A stretch of 64,000 bases of DNA from CAZRVH01 sp964608325 (lineage in GTDB: Bacteria > Patescibacteriota > Gracilibacteria > Peribacterales > Peribacteraceae). Each line of letters begins with the position of its first letter. Positions within the stretch are counted from its first letter, which is position 1. Position numbers and translations under genes: made by a program. Under the pieces are notes generated by a model. That model made no database searches. It was not told where the DNA came from and saw only the letters and a program-made list of their open reading frames with translations. This document shows positions 31,519 to 39,671 of the stretch, in pieces. The DNA lies in NCBI GenBank assembly GCA_964608325.1, contig CAZSMX010000006.1, positions 7,170 to 71,169 on the forward strand, given 5' to 3'.

Positions 31519-32382
31519 TCAGGCCCTTCCCATCTTCCGCCTGGTCTCCCAGCCGATGTGCTGCAGGCGCTTCATGACGTGCGGGTCCGATGCTTTCTTT
31601 TTCCTGGTGATGCCTTTCTTCAGGGGATTCGTGGCGATGAGGCGCTGCCCGGTTCGTTTCGCCGTTTTCTTTGTGCGGGTCGCAGCCGTCGCCATTGCCA
31701 GGGGGAAGGCGAGCAGGAGATCCGCCGGGTCCGTGGGATCGGTGTCGTCGATATCGCGCGTGACGTAGTCCTTGGTTTTTTTGTGGCGCATCCCGATCCA
31801 CGCCAGCACCCCGCCTGCCAGGAAGACGAGCGCATCGAGGAGGTTTCCGAACGCATCTCGCAGCATCCTTAGAAGCCAGGCGAGCGGTTTCAAGATAGCG
31901 CCCATCGTCCGCAGCACGCCCGGGAAATCTCGGATGAGATCGCCGATGAACGAAAGGACGGATCGAACGAAATTAGTGATTGCCCGGATGATTCCCAGGG
32001 CCGCGTTCCAAAACGTGCGTAATGCGTAGCGTATCGTCTTGGCCAAGCCCCGCAGCAGCGGTCCCAGGCTTTTGAAGAGCTCTTTGATCATCTTCAGGAT
32101 CCATTCGATCAGTTTCCCGATCCATTCGAAGAGCGTGCGGAACATCGGCGTGATCATTTCCCACAGCGCGGCGATCGCCTGCGCAAGGACCAGCGCCATC
32201 TGGCCCAATCCGAACATCAGCCATCCCAGCAGCACGAACGGCGCGAACAACAAACCGATCAGCAGACCGCCGCCTTTTCCATCGGATTTCTTTTTGTCTC
32301 CTTTCGCATCACCGGCCTCCGTGCCGAACACGACCCAGATGATGAAGAAAACCGAGAAGAGGGTGAAGAGTGTCTGTAACAT
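31519..32382 (-). CDS. polytopic/amphipathic membrane protein of unknown function
   Basis: The 287-residue protein begins with a signal-anchor-like helix (TLFTLFSVFFIIWVVFG), followed by a charged Lys/Gly/Asp segment. It then has a strong hydrophobic stretch (GLLIGLLFAPFVLLGWLMFG) and a long series of amphipathic helices with regularly spaced Trp, Leu and Lys (FEWIGKLIEWILKMIKELF). One more hydrophobic helix (LVFLAGGVLAWIGM) precedes a basic cytoplasmic tail rich in Lys and Arg. No family recognised; the amphipathic array suggests lying along the membrane surface. Confidence 0.7.
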   Translation of the reverse strand: MLQTLFTLFSVFFIIWVVFGTEAGDAKGDKKKSDGKGGGLLIGLLFAPFVLLGWLMFGLGQMALVLAQAIAALWEMITPMFRTLFEWIGKLIEWILKMIKELFKSLGPLLRGLAKTIRYALRTFWNAALGIIRAITNFVRSVLSFIGDLIRDFPGVLRTMGAILKPLAWLLRMLRDAFGNLLDALVFLAGGVLAWIGMRHKKTKDYVTRDIDDTDPTDPADLLLAFPLAMATAATRTKKTAKRTGQRLIATNPLKKGITRKKKASDPHVMKRLQHIGWETRRKMGRA

Positions 32383-32508
32383 TAATATATAATTATAACA
32401 TATTTATAGTTATATGTGAATAACGAGAAAAAGGCTTGAATCAGGGCTTTGCTTGATTCTTGTCATGGTTCGCCGTACCGTTCGTCTTAGTATCACCAAC
32501 CATTCCCT

Positions 32509-33105
32509 ATGCGCGTTTCGCCCGTTTCCGCCGGCCTTCTCAGTCTCTTGCTTCTCTCCGGATGCTGGGGTGCATCGACCGACGGAGGCTCTTCGTCATC
32601 GTCTTCTTCCTCCGCGTCGTCAAACCCGGCCGCCTCCCGCATCGCGTCTTCGTCGCCGTCTTGGGATGCCGGTGAATTCCGGAGGACGGACAAGGGCTAC
32701 CTCGGCATGGTGACGCTCACCGGATACGTGACGAAGAGGGAGGCGAGGGAGCCGTTCTGCGAGACTGATTGCAAAACGTACCAGTACGTCTTTTTCAACA
32801 TCACCGATGGCGAAACGGCTGCGCTGCGGGAATTCCTTGGCGATAACGAAGGCAATTCCTACGCGGGCCGGGGGATGATCGGGCTCGGCTGCGTGTCTGA
32901 CAACGGCAAGACGATCGTGAGCGAAGTGGCGGATGCGGATACGTACATGTCTTCGCGAGAAATCAGTGCCGCCGACTCGGCGGTCATCCTCACATCCAAC
33001 CCGCGCAATCTCGTGACGATCACGTTGAACCGCGACTACGAACCCGCGGGCGGCGAGGCACCGGCCTGCTACTCGCACTTCGAGTACGTGATGGTGACGG
33101 ATTAA
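32509..33105 (+). CDS. lipoprotein with poly-serine linker
   Basis: The lipobox LLLLSGC places the lipidated Cys at about 19. It is followed by a serine-rich linker (GGSSSSSSSSASSNP) of some 35 residues, then a domain of about 145 residues with a beta-rich pattern (YLGMVTLTGYVTKREA; YQYVFFNITDGE; VSEVADADTYMSSREI). Four cysteines (CETDC, GCVSD, ACYSH) may form disulfides. Function unknown. 198 residues; no Shine-Dalgarno sequence. Confidence 0.75.
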   Translation: MRVSPVSAGLLSLLLLSGCWGASTDGGSSSSSSSSASSNPAASRIASSSPSWDAGEFRRTDKGYLGMVTLTGYVTKREAREPFCETDCKTYQYVFFNITDGETAALREFLGDNEGNSYAGRGMIGLGCVSDNGKTIVSEVADADTYMSSREISAADSAVILTSNPRNLVTITLNRDYEPAGGEAPACYSHFEYVMVTD

Positions 33106-33159
33106 GGCTTCATCGATGGCAAAACAAGGGAAAAACAGCTCACTTGGGCCAAAAAACCC

Positions 33160-33188
33160 TTGCAATTAATTTGGCCAAAAGGTACAAG
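33160..33188 (+). promoter_or_regulatory. promoter of the second adenylate-kinase-like gene
   Basis: TTGCAA, 17 nt, TACAAG, about 60 nt before the ATG at 33250. Confidence 0.55.
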
Positions 33189-33249
33189 CTCTGCTCGCGC
33201 GGCGTCGGAATGCCGGTTCCGCGTGCATTCTCCATTTTCCGTCATTGTT

Positions 33250-33966
33250 ATGCATACATCAGCCGACGTGACGTCCGAGGACGTCCAGACCATCGATACC
33301 ATTTGCATCTCCGGCCTTCCCGGCTCCGGCAAGGGGACCGCGAACGAATACCTGGAACAGCAGATCAAAGAACGCGGCTTGCAGTATTCCTACCTGGGAA
33401 CGGGTGATCGCATTCGCCAGGAGAAGGAGCAGGGGACCGAATTCGGATTGCTCTGCCAACAGTACCAGGAGAACGGCATCATGGTCCCCGCGGAGATTAT
33501 CAACGACAACATCTGGCAGTGGATCCGCGAGATCGACAGAAGGGCGATCGCGGTGATCGATGGCGCGCCGCGCACGGAAGACCAGACGGATCCGTACCTG
33601 GATCTTATGGACGAGCTTGGCAGGAAGGACATCATGGTGTTCCTCGATGTTCCCGCGGAGGTGGCGGAAGAGCGTATGATCAAGCGCGGAGAGAAGGCGA
33701 TTGAAGAGGGCAGAATTCCCCGTCCTGAAGATATTGATCCGGAAAAGCGCAGCAGGCGCCTGGATGACGGGAAGATGCTGAAGGACGTGGTCCTTCCCCG
33801 ATTTGCGGAGCGCGACAAACTCCTGCTTATCGACGCCCTGGGTGATATTGAAGAAGTGCGCGGCATCATGGCCGAGCGGATTTTGAAGCTTCTGCCCCAG
33901 GTCCGCAGGAAAGATACCACGGTCAGTGATCACGGACGCAGCCGCGTCGCGGCGCCCGCCTACTGA
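33250..33966 (+). CDS. adenylate kinase-like nucleoside monophosphate kinase
   Basis: The P-loop GLPGSGKGT (about residues 22-30) and the motif VIDGAPRTEDQ (compare FDGFPRTxxQ), with FLDVPAEVAEERMIKRGEKA, place it in the adenylate kinase superfamily. The insertion GRIPRPEDIDPEKRSRRLDD replaces a normal LID. It is more divergent than the adk in the ribosomal operon, so it may act on another NMP. From the ATG at 33250 it has 238 residues; the open frame to 33160 adds residues unlike the family. Confidence 0.8.
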   Translation: MHTSADVTSEDVQTIDTICISGLPGSGKGTANEYLEQQIKERGLQYSYLGTGDRIRQEKEQGTEFGLLCQQYQENGIMVPAEIINDNIWQWIREIDRRAIAVIDGAPRTEDQTDPYLDLMDELGRKDIMVFLDVPAEVAEERMIKRGEKAIEEGRIPRPEDIDPEKRSRRLDDGKMLKDVVLPRFAERDKLLLIDALGDIEEVRGIMAERILKLLPQVRRKDTTVSDHGRSRVAAPAY

Positions 33967-33996
33967 GCGGCGTTACCACATCTCGCGATTGATATT

Positions 33997-34024
33997 GAAA
34001 AGCGCCCCGCGAGGGGCGCTTTTC
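33997..34024. terminator. bidirectional terminator between the kinase gene and eno
   Basis: GAAAAGCGCCCC and GGGGCGCTTTTC form a perfect 12-bp stem with a GCGA tetraloop. A- and T-rich flanks let it serve both convergent genes. Confidence 0.9.
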
Positions 34025-34044
34025 AGTTCGATGTTCGGTCTGGT

Positions 34045-35310
34045 TTAGAACGGGCTGACGTAGCGTGCCTTGCTTCCGAGTTCCTCCTCGATGCGCAGGA
34101 GCTGGTTGTACTTGCAGATGCGGTCCGTGCGGGAGAGGGAACCGGTCTTGATCTGCCCCGTGCCTAGTCCCACGGCGAGGTCCGCGATGAAGGTGTCCTC
34201 GGTCTCGCCGGAGCGGTGGCTGGAGATGGCGGTCCATCCGGCCTTCTGCGCCATCTGAATGGCGTCGACGGTCTCGGAGACGGAGCCGATTTGGTTCAGC
34301 TTGATGAGCACGCTGGATGCGGCCTTGGAACCGATGGCCTTCTCAATGCGCTGGACGTTCGTGACGAGCAGGTCGTCGCCGACGATCTGCACCTTTCCTT
34401 CCATCTTCTGCACCATCGTCTGGAAGCCTTCCCAGTCGTCCTCGGCGTGGCTGTCCTCGATGGAGACGATGGGATACTTGGCGCAGAGCGCTTCATAGTA
34501 AGCGACGAGTTCCTGGGACGAGAGCGTCTTGCCGTCGATATGGTACATGCCGTCCTTGTAGAACTCGGACGCGGCGGCGTCGATGGCGAACTTGATGCGG
34601 CCCGTGTAGCCGGCCTTCTCGATCGCTTCCGTGAGCACCGCGAACGCGTCGTCGCTGTTCGTGAGGTGCGGGGCGAATCCTCCCTCATCGCCAACGGCCG
34701 TCACGTGTCCCTTGGCCTTCAGGATGGACTTGAGGTTGTGGAACACTTCGGCTCCCGCGCGCAGGGCGTCGCTGAAGGTCGTGAAATCGGTGGGAACGAG
34801 CATGCACTCCTGGAAGGAGAGTCCGCTGTCCGCGTGGGCGCCTCCGTTGATGACGTTCATCAGCGGAACCGGGAGTAGCGTCGTGTTAGCGACTCCGAAC
34901 TGCTTCGCGAGGGACGCGTAGAGCGGGAGCTTCTCGCTCGTCGCGCGGGCCTTGGAGACGGCCATGGAAGCGCCAAGGATGGCATTGGCGCCGAGCTTGG
35001 ACTTGTTGGGCGTTCCGTCCAGGGCGAGCATCGCCTTGTCGATGGCGCGCTGGTCCGAGACCTCCTTTCCCTTCAATTCGTTGGCGATCGCCGTGTTCAC
35101 GTTCTCCACTGCATTCAGCACGGACTTGCCGAGGTAGACGGACTTATCGCCGTCGCGCAGTTCGAGTGCTTCGTGCGAACCCGTGGACGCTCCGGACGGC
35201 ACGGCCGCGCGACCGAAGGAACCGTCGTCGAGCATGCAGTCGACTTCCACCGTGGGGTTGCCGCGGGAGTCGAGGATCTGTCGGGCCTTGAGGGAAACGA
35301 TGGTAGGCAT
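34045..35310 (-). CDS. eno: enolase
   Basis: Enolase converts 2-phosphoglycerate to phosphoenolpyruvate. The 421-residue protein shows IVSLKARQILDSRGNPTVEV, SGASTGSHEALELRD, the Mg ligands in IEDSHAEDDWEGF and VGDDLLVTN, and the signature SHRSGETEDTFIADLAVGLG. It ends with KARYVSPF. The leader contains cctacctcctaacatcac: a pyrimidine tract identical in sense to the anti-Shine-Dalgarno sequence rather than its complement. It precedes pyk-type metabolism genes, with pyk upstream on the same strand. Confidence 0.97.
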   Translation of the reverse strand: MPTIVSLKARQILDSRGNPTVEVDCMLDDGSFGRAAVPSGASTGSHEALELRDGDKSVYLGKSVLNAVENVNTAIANELKGKEVSDQRAIDKAMLALDGTPNKSKLGANAILGASMAVSKARATSEKLPLYASLAKQFGVANTTLLPVPLMNVINGGAHADSGLSFQECMLVPTDFTTFSDALRAGAEVFHNLKSILKAKGHVTAVGDEGGFAPHLTNSDDAFAVLTEAIEKAGYTGRIKFAIDAAASEFYKDGMYHIDGKTLSSQELVAYYEALCAKYPIVSIEDSHAEDDWEGFQTMVQKMEGKVQIVGDDLLVTNVQRIEKAIGSKAASSVLIKLNQIGSVSETVDAIQMAQKAGWTAISSHRSGETEDTFIADLAVGLGTGQIKTGSLSRTDRICKYNQLLRIEEELGSKARYVSPF

Positions 35311-35346
35311 GTGATGTTAGGAGGTAGGAAGTAGGTGTGTAGGAGA

Positions 35347-36681
35347 TCAGAGGGTGACGACCGAGGGGGCCGGGTTCTCCGCGGAAGCGGCGACGACTTT
35401 CGTGCCGGCTTTGAGCCACTTCTTGGCTCCGGAGAGGTCGCTGCCTGCGACCGGGTAGATCGCGAAGCGCAACTGGAGCATGCGCAGGATCTTCGCGTTG
35501 CCGGAGCACACGATGATCGGCATGTTCGGGCGCAGGGCCGAGATGGCCGCGGGCAATTCTTCCGTTTCGGTCGAGATCACGATCGCTTCCACGTCGTCGG
35601 CCTTCGCTTCGTTGATGATGCGCATGGCGTCGGAGTGGTGCGGCGCGCGTTCCACGATGGATCCGCGCTGCATCGTTTCTTCGGCCTCAACGAGGATCTT
35701 TGCCATGGATTCCGCGGACTTGAACGGGTACTTGCCGTTCGCGGACTCTCCGGAAAGCATCGTGGAATCCGCGTGCGTCTCCGCCGCATGGAATACGTCC
35801 GTCACTTCGGCGCGAGTCGGAATGGGGTTACCGATCATGCTTTCCAGCATGTGCGTGGCGACGATCACCGGCTTGCCCGCGCGGATGCAGCGGTCGACGA
35901 TGTCGTTCTGGACGCGGGGGATCTTCTCGAAAGGCATTTCGGCCCCCAAGTCGCCGCGGGCCACCATGATGCCGTCGGACTCGCGGATGACCGCTTCGAT
36001 GTCTTCCACCGACTGGCGCGTCTCCACCTTCGTGATGATCTTCATGGTGCCGCCGTGCTTCTTGATGAACTCGCGCACTTCGGGGATCTCGTCGCCGCGG
36101 CGGATGAACGACAAGGCGACGAAGTCGGCGTCTTCCTTGCATCCCATTTCGATGGCTTCCCAGTCAGTCGGCATGAGGGAAGGGAGGGACACGTCCGCGC
36201 CCGGAAGGTTGATGTGGCGGCGGGAACCGATCTTGCCGTTATCGCGGCTCTTCGCGTGCACCGCTCCGTTCGCACGCACCTCGATGACGTCGAAGATCGT
36301 CTCGCCGTTGTCGACGAGGATGCATTCCGCCTTCTTCACGTCCTCGCTGAATTCCTTGTAGTTGACGCGGATTACCGTGAGGTCCGGGTTTGCGATCTCA
36401 TCGAAGGAGAACAGGACTTCCTGTCCCGGCACGACGATGATCGGTTCGGTGACTTCGCCCGTGCGGATTTCCGCGCCCTTCGTATCCAGGAGGATGCCCA
36501 GGGTGAATTCGCCTTCGGCGTTCACGGCCTTCACGCGCTGCAGGACTTCCTGCTGGCTCTGCACCGTTCCATGGGAGAAATTGAGGCGAGCGACGTTCAT
36601 GCCGGCCTTCGCGAGCGCGCGGATTCCTTCGGGGGAGTTGGAGGTGGGTCCGAGGGTACACACCATTTTCGTCAGTCTCAT
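35347..36681 (-). CDS. pyk: pyruvate kinase
   Basis: It makes ATP and pyruvate from phosphoenolpyruvate. Marks: KMVCTLGPTSNSPEGIRAL, AGMNVARLNFSHG, LDTKGAEIRTG, MVARGDLGAEMPFEKIPRVQ (catalytic region) and MLSGESANGKYPFKSAESM. At 444 residues it is slightly short, with a normal C-terminal alpha/beta domain (VISTETEELPAAISALRP). eno begins 36 nt after its stop, so a pyk-eno operon is likely. Confidence 0.97.
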   Translation of the reverse strand: MRLTKMVCTLGPTSNSPEGIRALAKAGMNVARLNFSHGTVQSQQEVLQRVKAVNAEGEFTLGILLDTKGAEIRTGEVTEPIIVVPGQEVLFSFDEIANPDLTVIRVNYKEFSEDVKKAECILVDNGETIFDVIEVRANGAVHAKSRDNGKIGSRRHINLPGADVSLPSLMPTDWEAIEMGCKEDADFVALSFIRRGDEIPEVREFIKKHGGTMKIITKVETRQSVEDIEAVIRESDGIMVARGDLGAEMPFEKIPRVQNDIVDRCIRAGKPVIVATHMLESMIGNPIPTRAEVTDVFHAAETHADSTMLSGESANGKYPFKSAESMAKILVEAEETMQRGSIVERAPHHSDAMRIINEAKADDVEAIVISTETEELPAAISALRPNMPIIVCSGNAKILRMLQLRFAIYPVAGSDLSGAKKWLKAGTKVVAASAENPAPSVVTL

Positions 36682-36839
36682 GTGGCAATAAGGAAGAGCA
36701 AGCGCCTAAAACTGCGTTTGCAGGGGCATTGAATAGCGATTTCTCGCCTAAAAATCAAGGCTCCGACATTTTTCTTCGCATTGAAATAGCCTCAAAAACC
36801 CAGCAAATGCTATACTTCCCGACGTTTTCACCCCCTCTT

Positions 36840-37457
36840 ATGACCATGTACGTCTGCCCCATGCACCCTGAGATTCTCCAAGATCATCCGGGAACGTGTC
36901 CCAAATGCGGCGGCATGCAGCTGGTTCCCGAAAACGATGTGACGTCCGCCGCACACCATTCCGGGGAGACGACGGAGGGATTCTTTGTTACCTACAAGCC
37001 TCTTTTCATTATCGTGGGCCTGATCCTTCTGCCGGTGATCGCGGTGTACCTTACCGCGCCGTCCCATTGGACGGATGCGATGCAGAATTTCATGGCCGGC
37101 TTCTTTCTGGTTTTCTCGGGTTTGAAGTTGCTGGATGTCCCGGGTTTCGCGGAGGGGTATTCCACATACGATCTGCTTGCCCGCCGCGTGAAGGCGTACG
37201 GTTATGTCTATCCGTTCCTCGAATTGCTGCTCGGACTGGCGTACCTCACGCGCTTCGAACCCCTTTTCACGAACTGGTTCGCATTGGTCCTCATGTCATT
37301 CAGCGGCATCGGCGTCGTCCAAAGTCTCATGCAAAAAAGGAAGTTCCAGTGCGCATGCCTCGGTACCTTCATCAAGGTTCCCCTCACGAAAGTAACCATC
37401 ATCGAGGATTTCGGCATGGCCCTCATGGCTGCCGTCATGCTCTTGGATCTCGCGTAA
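36840..37457 (+). CDS. heavy-metal-binding domain fused to MauE/DoxX-like membrane domain
   Basis: Residues 4-31 form a heavy-metal-binding domain (YVCPMHPEILQDHPGTCPKC), as found at the N-terminus of copper ATPases. It is followed by a linker and four or five transmembrane helices of MauE/DoxX type (FFLVFSGLKLLDVPGFAEGY; LLLGLAYLTRFEPLFTNWFA) and the redox motif CACLGTFIKVPLTKVTIIED. It probably handles metal or thiol redox state at the membrane (inference). 205 residues from the ATG at 36840; the longer frame is rejected as it spans the -10 (TATACT at 36811). Confidence 0.82.
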   Translation: MTMYVCPMHPEILQDHPGTCPKCGGMQLVPENDVTSAAHHSGETTEGFFVTYKPLFIIVGLILLPVIAVYLTAPSHWTDAMQNFMAGFFLVFSGLKLLDVPGFAEGYSTYDLLARRVKAYGYVYPFLELLLGLAYLTRFEPLFTNWFALVLMSFSGIGVVQSLMQKRKFQCACLGTFIKVPLTKVTIIEDFGMALMAAVMLLDLA

Positions 37458-37473
37458 GGAACGCCGGTTTTTC

Positions 37474-38226
37474 TCAGCATTGCCGGTTTTCCTGCTCCGG
37501 TTGCGGTTCGAAAGCGATGCCGTTCAGCGAGAACACTTTGTCGATCTGTTTGTCCGCGTGCACGAGGTGTTTTTCCTGGATGCCCAATATCGAGAGCGTG
37601 TTTTCCTTCGAGTCGTTGCGCCCCTTGTGCGTCCGAACCGTCGCAAGGATGGCATCGCGCGTTTCCGTCTTCATCGGCTTCACCCACGAGAGCATGCCGT
37701 AGTGCTCTTCCGTCATCAGTCCCTCGATCGCCTTGCTCGGGCTTTTCGTCGCGAAGAAACTAAGCGCCAAGGGAAGAAGGGTGTGGTTTTTTGTCGGGAA
37801 GTCCCCGTTTCCGTTCAACGTCTCGATCGTTTTGCGAACCCATACGATTTCTTCCATGATCTGCGTTTTGAAATGCGCGAACGCCGTCAGCATGGAGGAA
37901 TATCCCGATATGTCCACCGACGGGCGGAACGCATGCGCGTCGTACAGGTTGGACCATTGCAGCAGGGTCGTGATTTGGAAAAGGGTGTTGAGCCTCTCGT
38001 TGCCGATGCTGGATTCCCCCTTGCCGAGGGAATGAAGCGCGATATAGCGTGCCAGTTGTCCCGGATCCCGGTTCGATGCCCACTGATGAAAGTCAGCGTG
38101 GCGGCTTTTCGGCACGTCGGAAATATTCACGTCGTGGTCGCTGCCACCGCGGGAACAGGGAATATTGTGGTGTTCGTTTGATTTTGAGTGTCTGCCGGAA
38201 TCGCTCCCTTTGAGGGCGTTCGACAT
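37474..38226 (-). CDS. hypothetical protein with HNH-like N-terminal region
   Basis: Residues about 17-65 read EHHNIPCSRGGSDHDVNISD, then VPKSRHADFHQW. This matches the order of His and Asn residues in small HNH-like domains (HHIIPxSRGG...N...H..WH), though it is unclear whether it is catalytic. The remaining ~185 residues are helical and unrecognised. The ATG at 38226 is preferred because a promoter fits 6 nt upstream; the frame opens at 38232. Convergent with the MauE-like gene. 250 residues. Confidence 0.72.
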   Translation of the reverse strand: MSNALKGSDSGRHSKSNEHHNIPCSRGGSDHDVNISDVPKSRHADFHQWASNRDPGQLARYIALHSLGKGESSIGNERLNTLFQITTLLQWSNLYDAHAFRPSVDISGYSSMLTAFAHFKTQIMEEIVWVRKTIETLNGNGDFPTKNHTLLPLALSFFATKSPSKAIEGLMTEEHYGMLSWVKPMKTETRDAILATVRTHKGRNDSKENTLSILGIQEKHLVHADKQIDKVFSLNGIAFEPQPEQENRQC

Positions 38227-38232
38227 GACCAA

Positions 38233-38260
38233 ACAGTAGCACTCGCCCGAACGCTGCCAA
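38233..38260 (-). promoter_or_regulatory. promoter for leaderless HNH-like gene mRNA
   Basis: On the minus strand: TTGGCA, 16 nt, TACTGT, six bases (ttggtc), ATG at 38226. Confidence 0.6.
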
Positions 38261-38272
38261 GTATGATTCGGT

Positions 38273-39163
38273 TTACATTCCTTGCGACCAGCGGGCGACG
38301 ATGCCCGTCGAGATCAGCCGCTTGTCCTTCTGCTCCAGGCACAGTTCGCCGTATTCCAGCTTTCCTTTCTTCTTCGCCGTCGTGTCTTCCAGCAGGTTCT
38401 TCAGCGCGATCGCCGAGGAGTTCGTCGCATATCCGTTGATGATCAGGAAGTCGGCATCATCCGTCAGCAGTTCCACGCAATCGGAAAGAAGATTCGGCAC
38501 GTCATCGTTGAATTTCCACGTGCGTCCGTCCGGCGAGTGCCCGAACGCCGGCGGGTCCATGATGATGCCGTCGTATTTCTGGCCGCGCTTGATTTCGCGC
38601 ATCACGAATTTGGACGCATCGTCCAGGATCCAACGGATGGAATCCGCCGGGAGTTTGTTCAGTTCCTGGTTTTCCTTCGCCCAGCCGATCGCCGGCTTGC
38701 TGGCGTCCACGTGCGTCACGCTGTGTCCGAGCGCCGTGAGCATCACGCTCGCCGCGCCGGTGTATCCGAACAGGTTCAGGATCTTGCGTCCTTTCTTTCC
38801 CTCCAGCTTCTTGGCCATCCACTCCCAGTTCGCCGCCTGCTCGGCGAAGACGCCCGTATGCTTGAACGGCGTGAGGCGCGCCTTGAACGAGAGCTGCGTC
38901 GATGTTCCCGGCACGTCGTAGCGGATAGGCCACGATGCCGGAAGCTTCGTGATCATGTTCCACTGGCCCTTGTCCCCCCGCGTTTCAAACCTCGCATCGC
39001 ATGCGTTCCATTCGTTGTCGTCCAGGTGCTTGTTCCAAATGATCTGCGGATCCGGTCGCGCGAGACGGTAGGGTCCCCATTGCTCCAGGCGGTATCCGTC
39101 GCCCGTGTCGAGCAACTGGAAATCCGTGAAAGCCGAGAAGTGGTCCTGGAGGAAAGAATCCAT
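38273..39163 (-). CDS. class I SAM-dependent (rRNA-type) methyltransferase
   Basis: The SAM site is KILNLFGYTGAASVMLTALG followed by HVDASKPAIGWAKEN, and the catalytic motif is MDPPAFG, the arrangement of the RlmI/RlmK family that makes 5-methylcytosine or related marks on 23S rRNA. The N-terminal 100 residues (QWGPYRLARPDPQIIW) match the short PUA-less form. 296 residues. The specific rRNA target cannot be told from sequence. Leaderless promoter upstream. Confidence 0.85.
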   Translation of the reverse strand: MDSFLQDHFSAFTDFQLLDTGDGYRLEQWGPYRLARPDPQIIWNKHLDDNEWNACDARFETRGDKGQWNMITKLPASWPIRYDVPGTSTQLSFKARLTPFKHTGVFAEQAANWEWMAKKLEGKKGRKILNLFGYTGAASVMLTALGHSVTHVDASKPAIGWAKENQELNKLPADSIRWILDDASKFVMREIKRGQKYDGIIMDPPAFGHSPDGRTWKFNDDVPNLLSDCVELLTDDADFLIINGYATNSSAIALKNLLEDTTAKKKGKLEYGELCLEQKDKRLISTGIVARWSQGM

Positions 39164-39169
39164 GAGCGC

Positions 39170-39197
39170 AGGATACAGGATTTATGGCTTTTTAGAA
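39170..39197 (-). promoter_or_regulatory. promoter for leaderless methyltransferase mRNA
   Basis: On the minus strand: TTCTAA, 16 nt, TATCCT, six bases (gcgctc), ATG at 39163. Confidence 0.5.
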
Positions 39198-39212
39198 GGG
39201 TATTACGATAGA

Positions 39213-39242
39213 TTGATAATATATCATATCAGTATGTAATAT
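39213..39242 (+). promoter_or_regulatory. promoter for leaderless 140-aa gene mRNA
   Basis: TTGATA, 18 nt, TAATAT, six bases (attcat), ATG at 39249. Confidence 0.6.
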
Positions 39243-39248
39243 ATTCAT

Positions 39249-39671
39249 ATGATTCCAAAAAACAGATTAAACGGAGGGAAAGATCCGTGGGGAGTCTATG
39301 ATTTTGCGCATACTCTCACCGATACGGTGCGGGACATCTTTCGGGCCGGGGACGTTTTTGAAAAAGAAGATATGGAATCAGCCGAGGCCGCGAAGAGACG
39401 GCATGAAGCGTATAACCGGGCATTCGAGGAGGTGCGCATCCGGATCCTGTGGTCGTTGACTGCAAAAGAATTGAAAGTGGCGCAGGGATATGTTGCGGAT
39501 AAGATTATGGTTGTGAATACTCAGCATCTTGAACTCAAAGAGCGTGCGGATGATCTCGAGCCTTCCGAACGCGCCGCCATGGTGCATGCCCATCAGCGGC
39601 TTATGTACTTCCGTTTAGTGGATGCTGTGATGCGCAAGATGCGGATGAACGAATACGAGAGGTGGTTTTAA
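39249..39671 (+). CDS. 140-aa hypothetical helical protein
   Basis: Not recognised. Mostly helical and charged, with a basic start (MIPKNRLNGGKDPWGVYDFA) and amphipathic helices (AAKRRHEAYNRAFEEVRIRI; SERAAMVHAHQRLMYFRLVD). No signal peptide. It converges with ligA and overlaps its stop by 4 nt. Confidence 0.65.
   Translation: MIPKNRLNGGKDPWGVYDFAHTLTDTVRDIFRAGDVFEKEDMESAEAAKRRHEAYNRAFEEVRIRILWSLTAKELKVAQGYVADKIMVVNTQHLELKERADDLEPSERAAMVHAHQRLMYFRLVDAVMRKMRMNEYERWF

Noticed and set aside
35335..36732. 465-aa open frame on the plus strand
   Set aside because: Antisense shadow of pyk.
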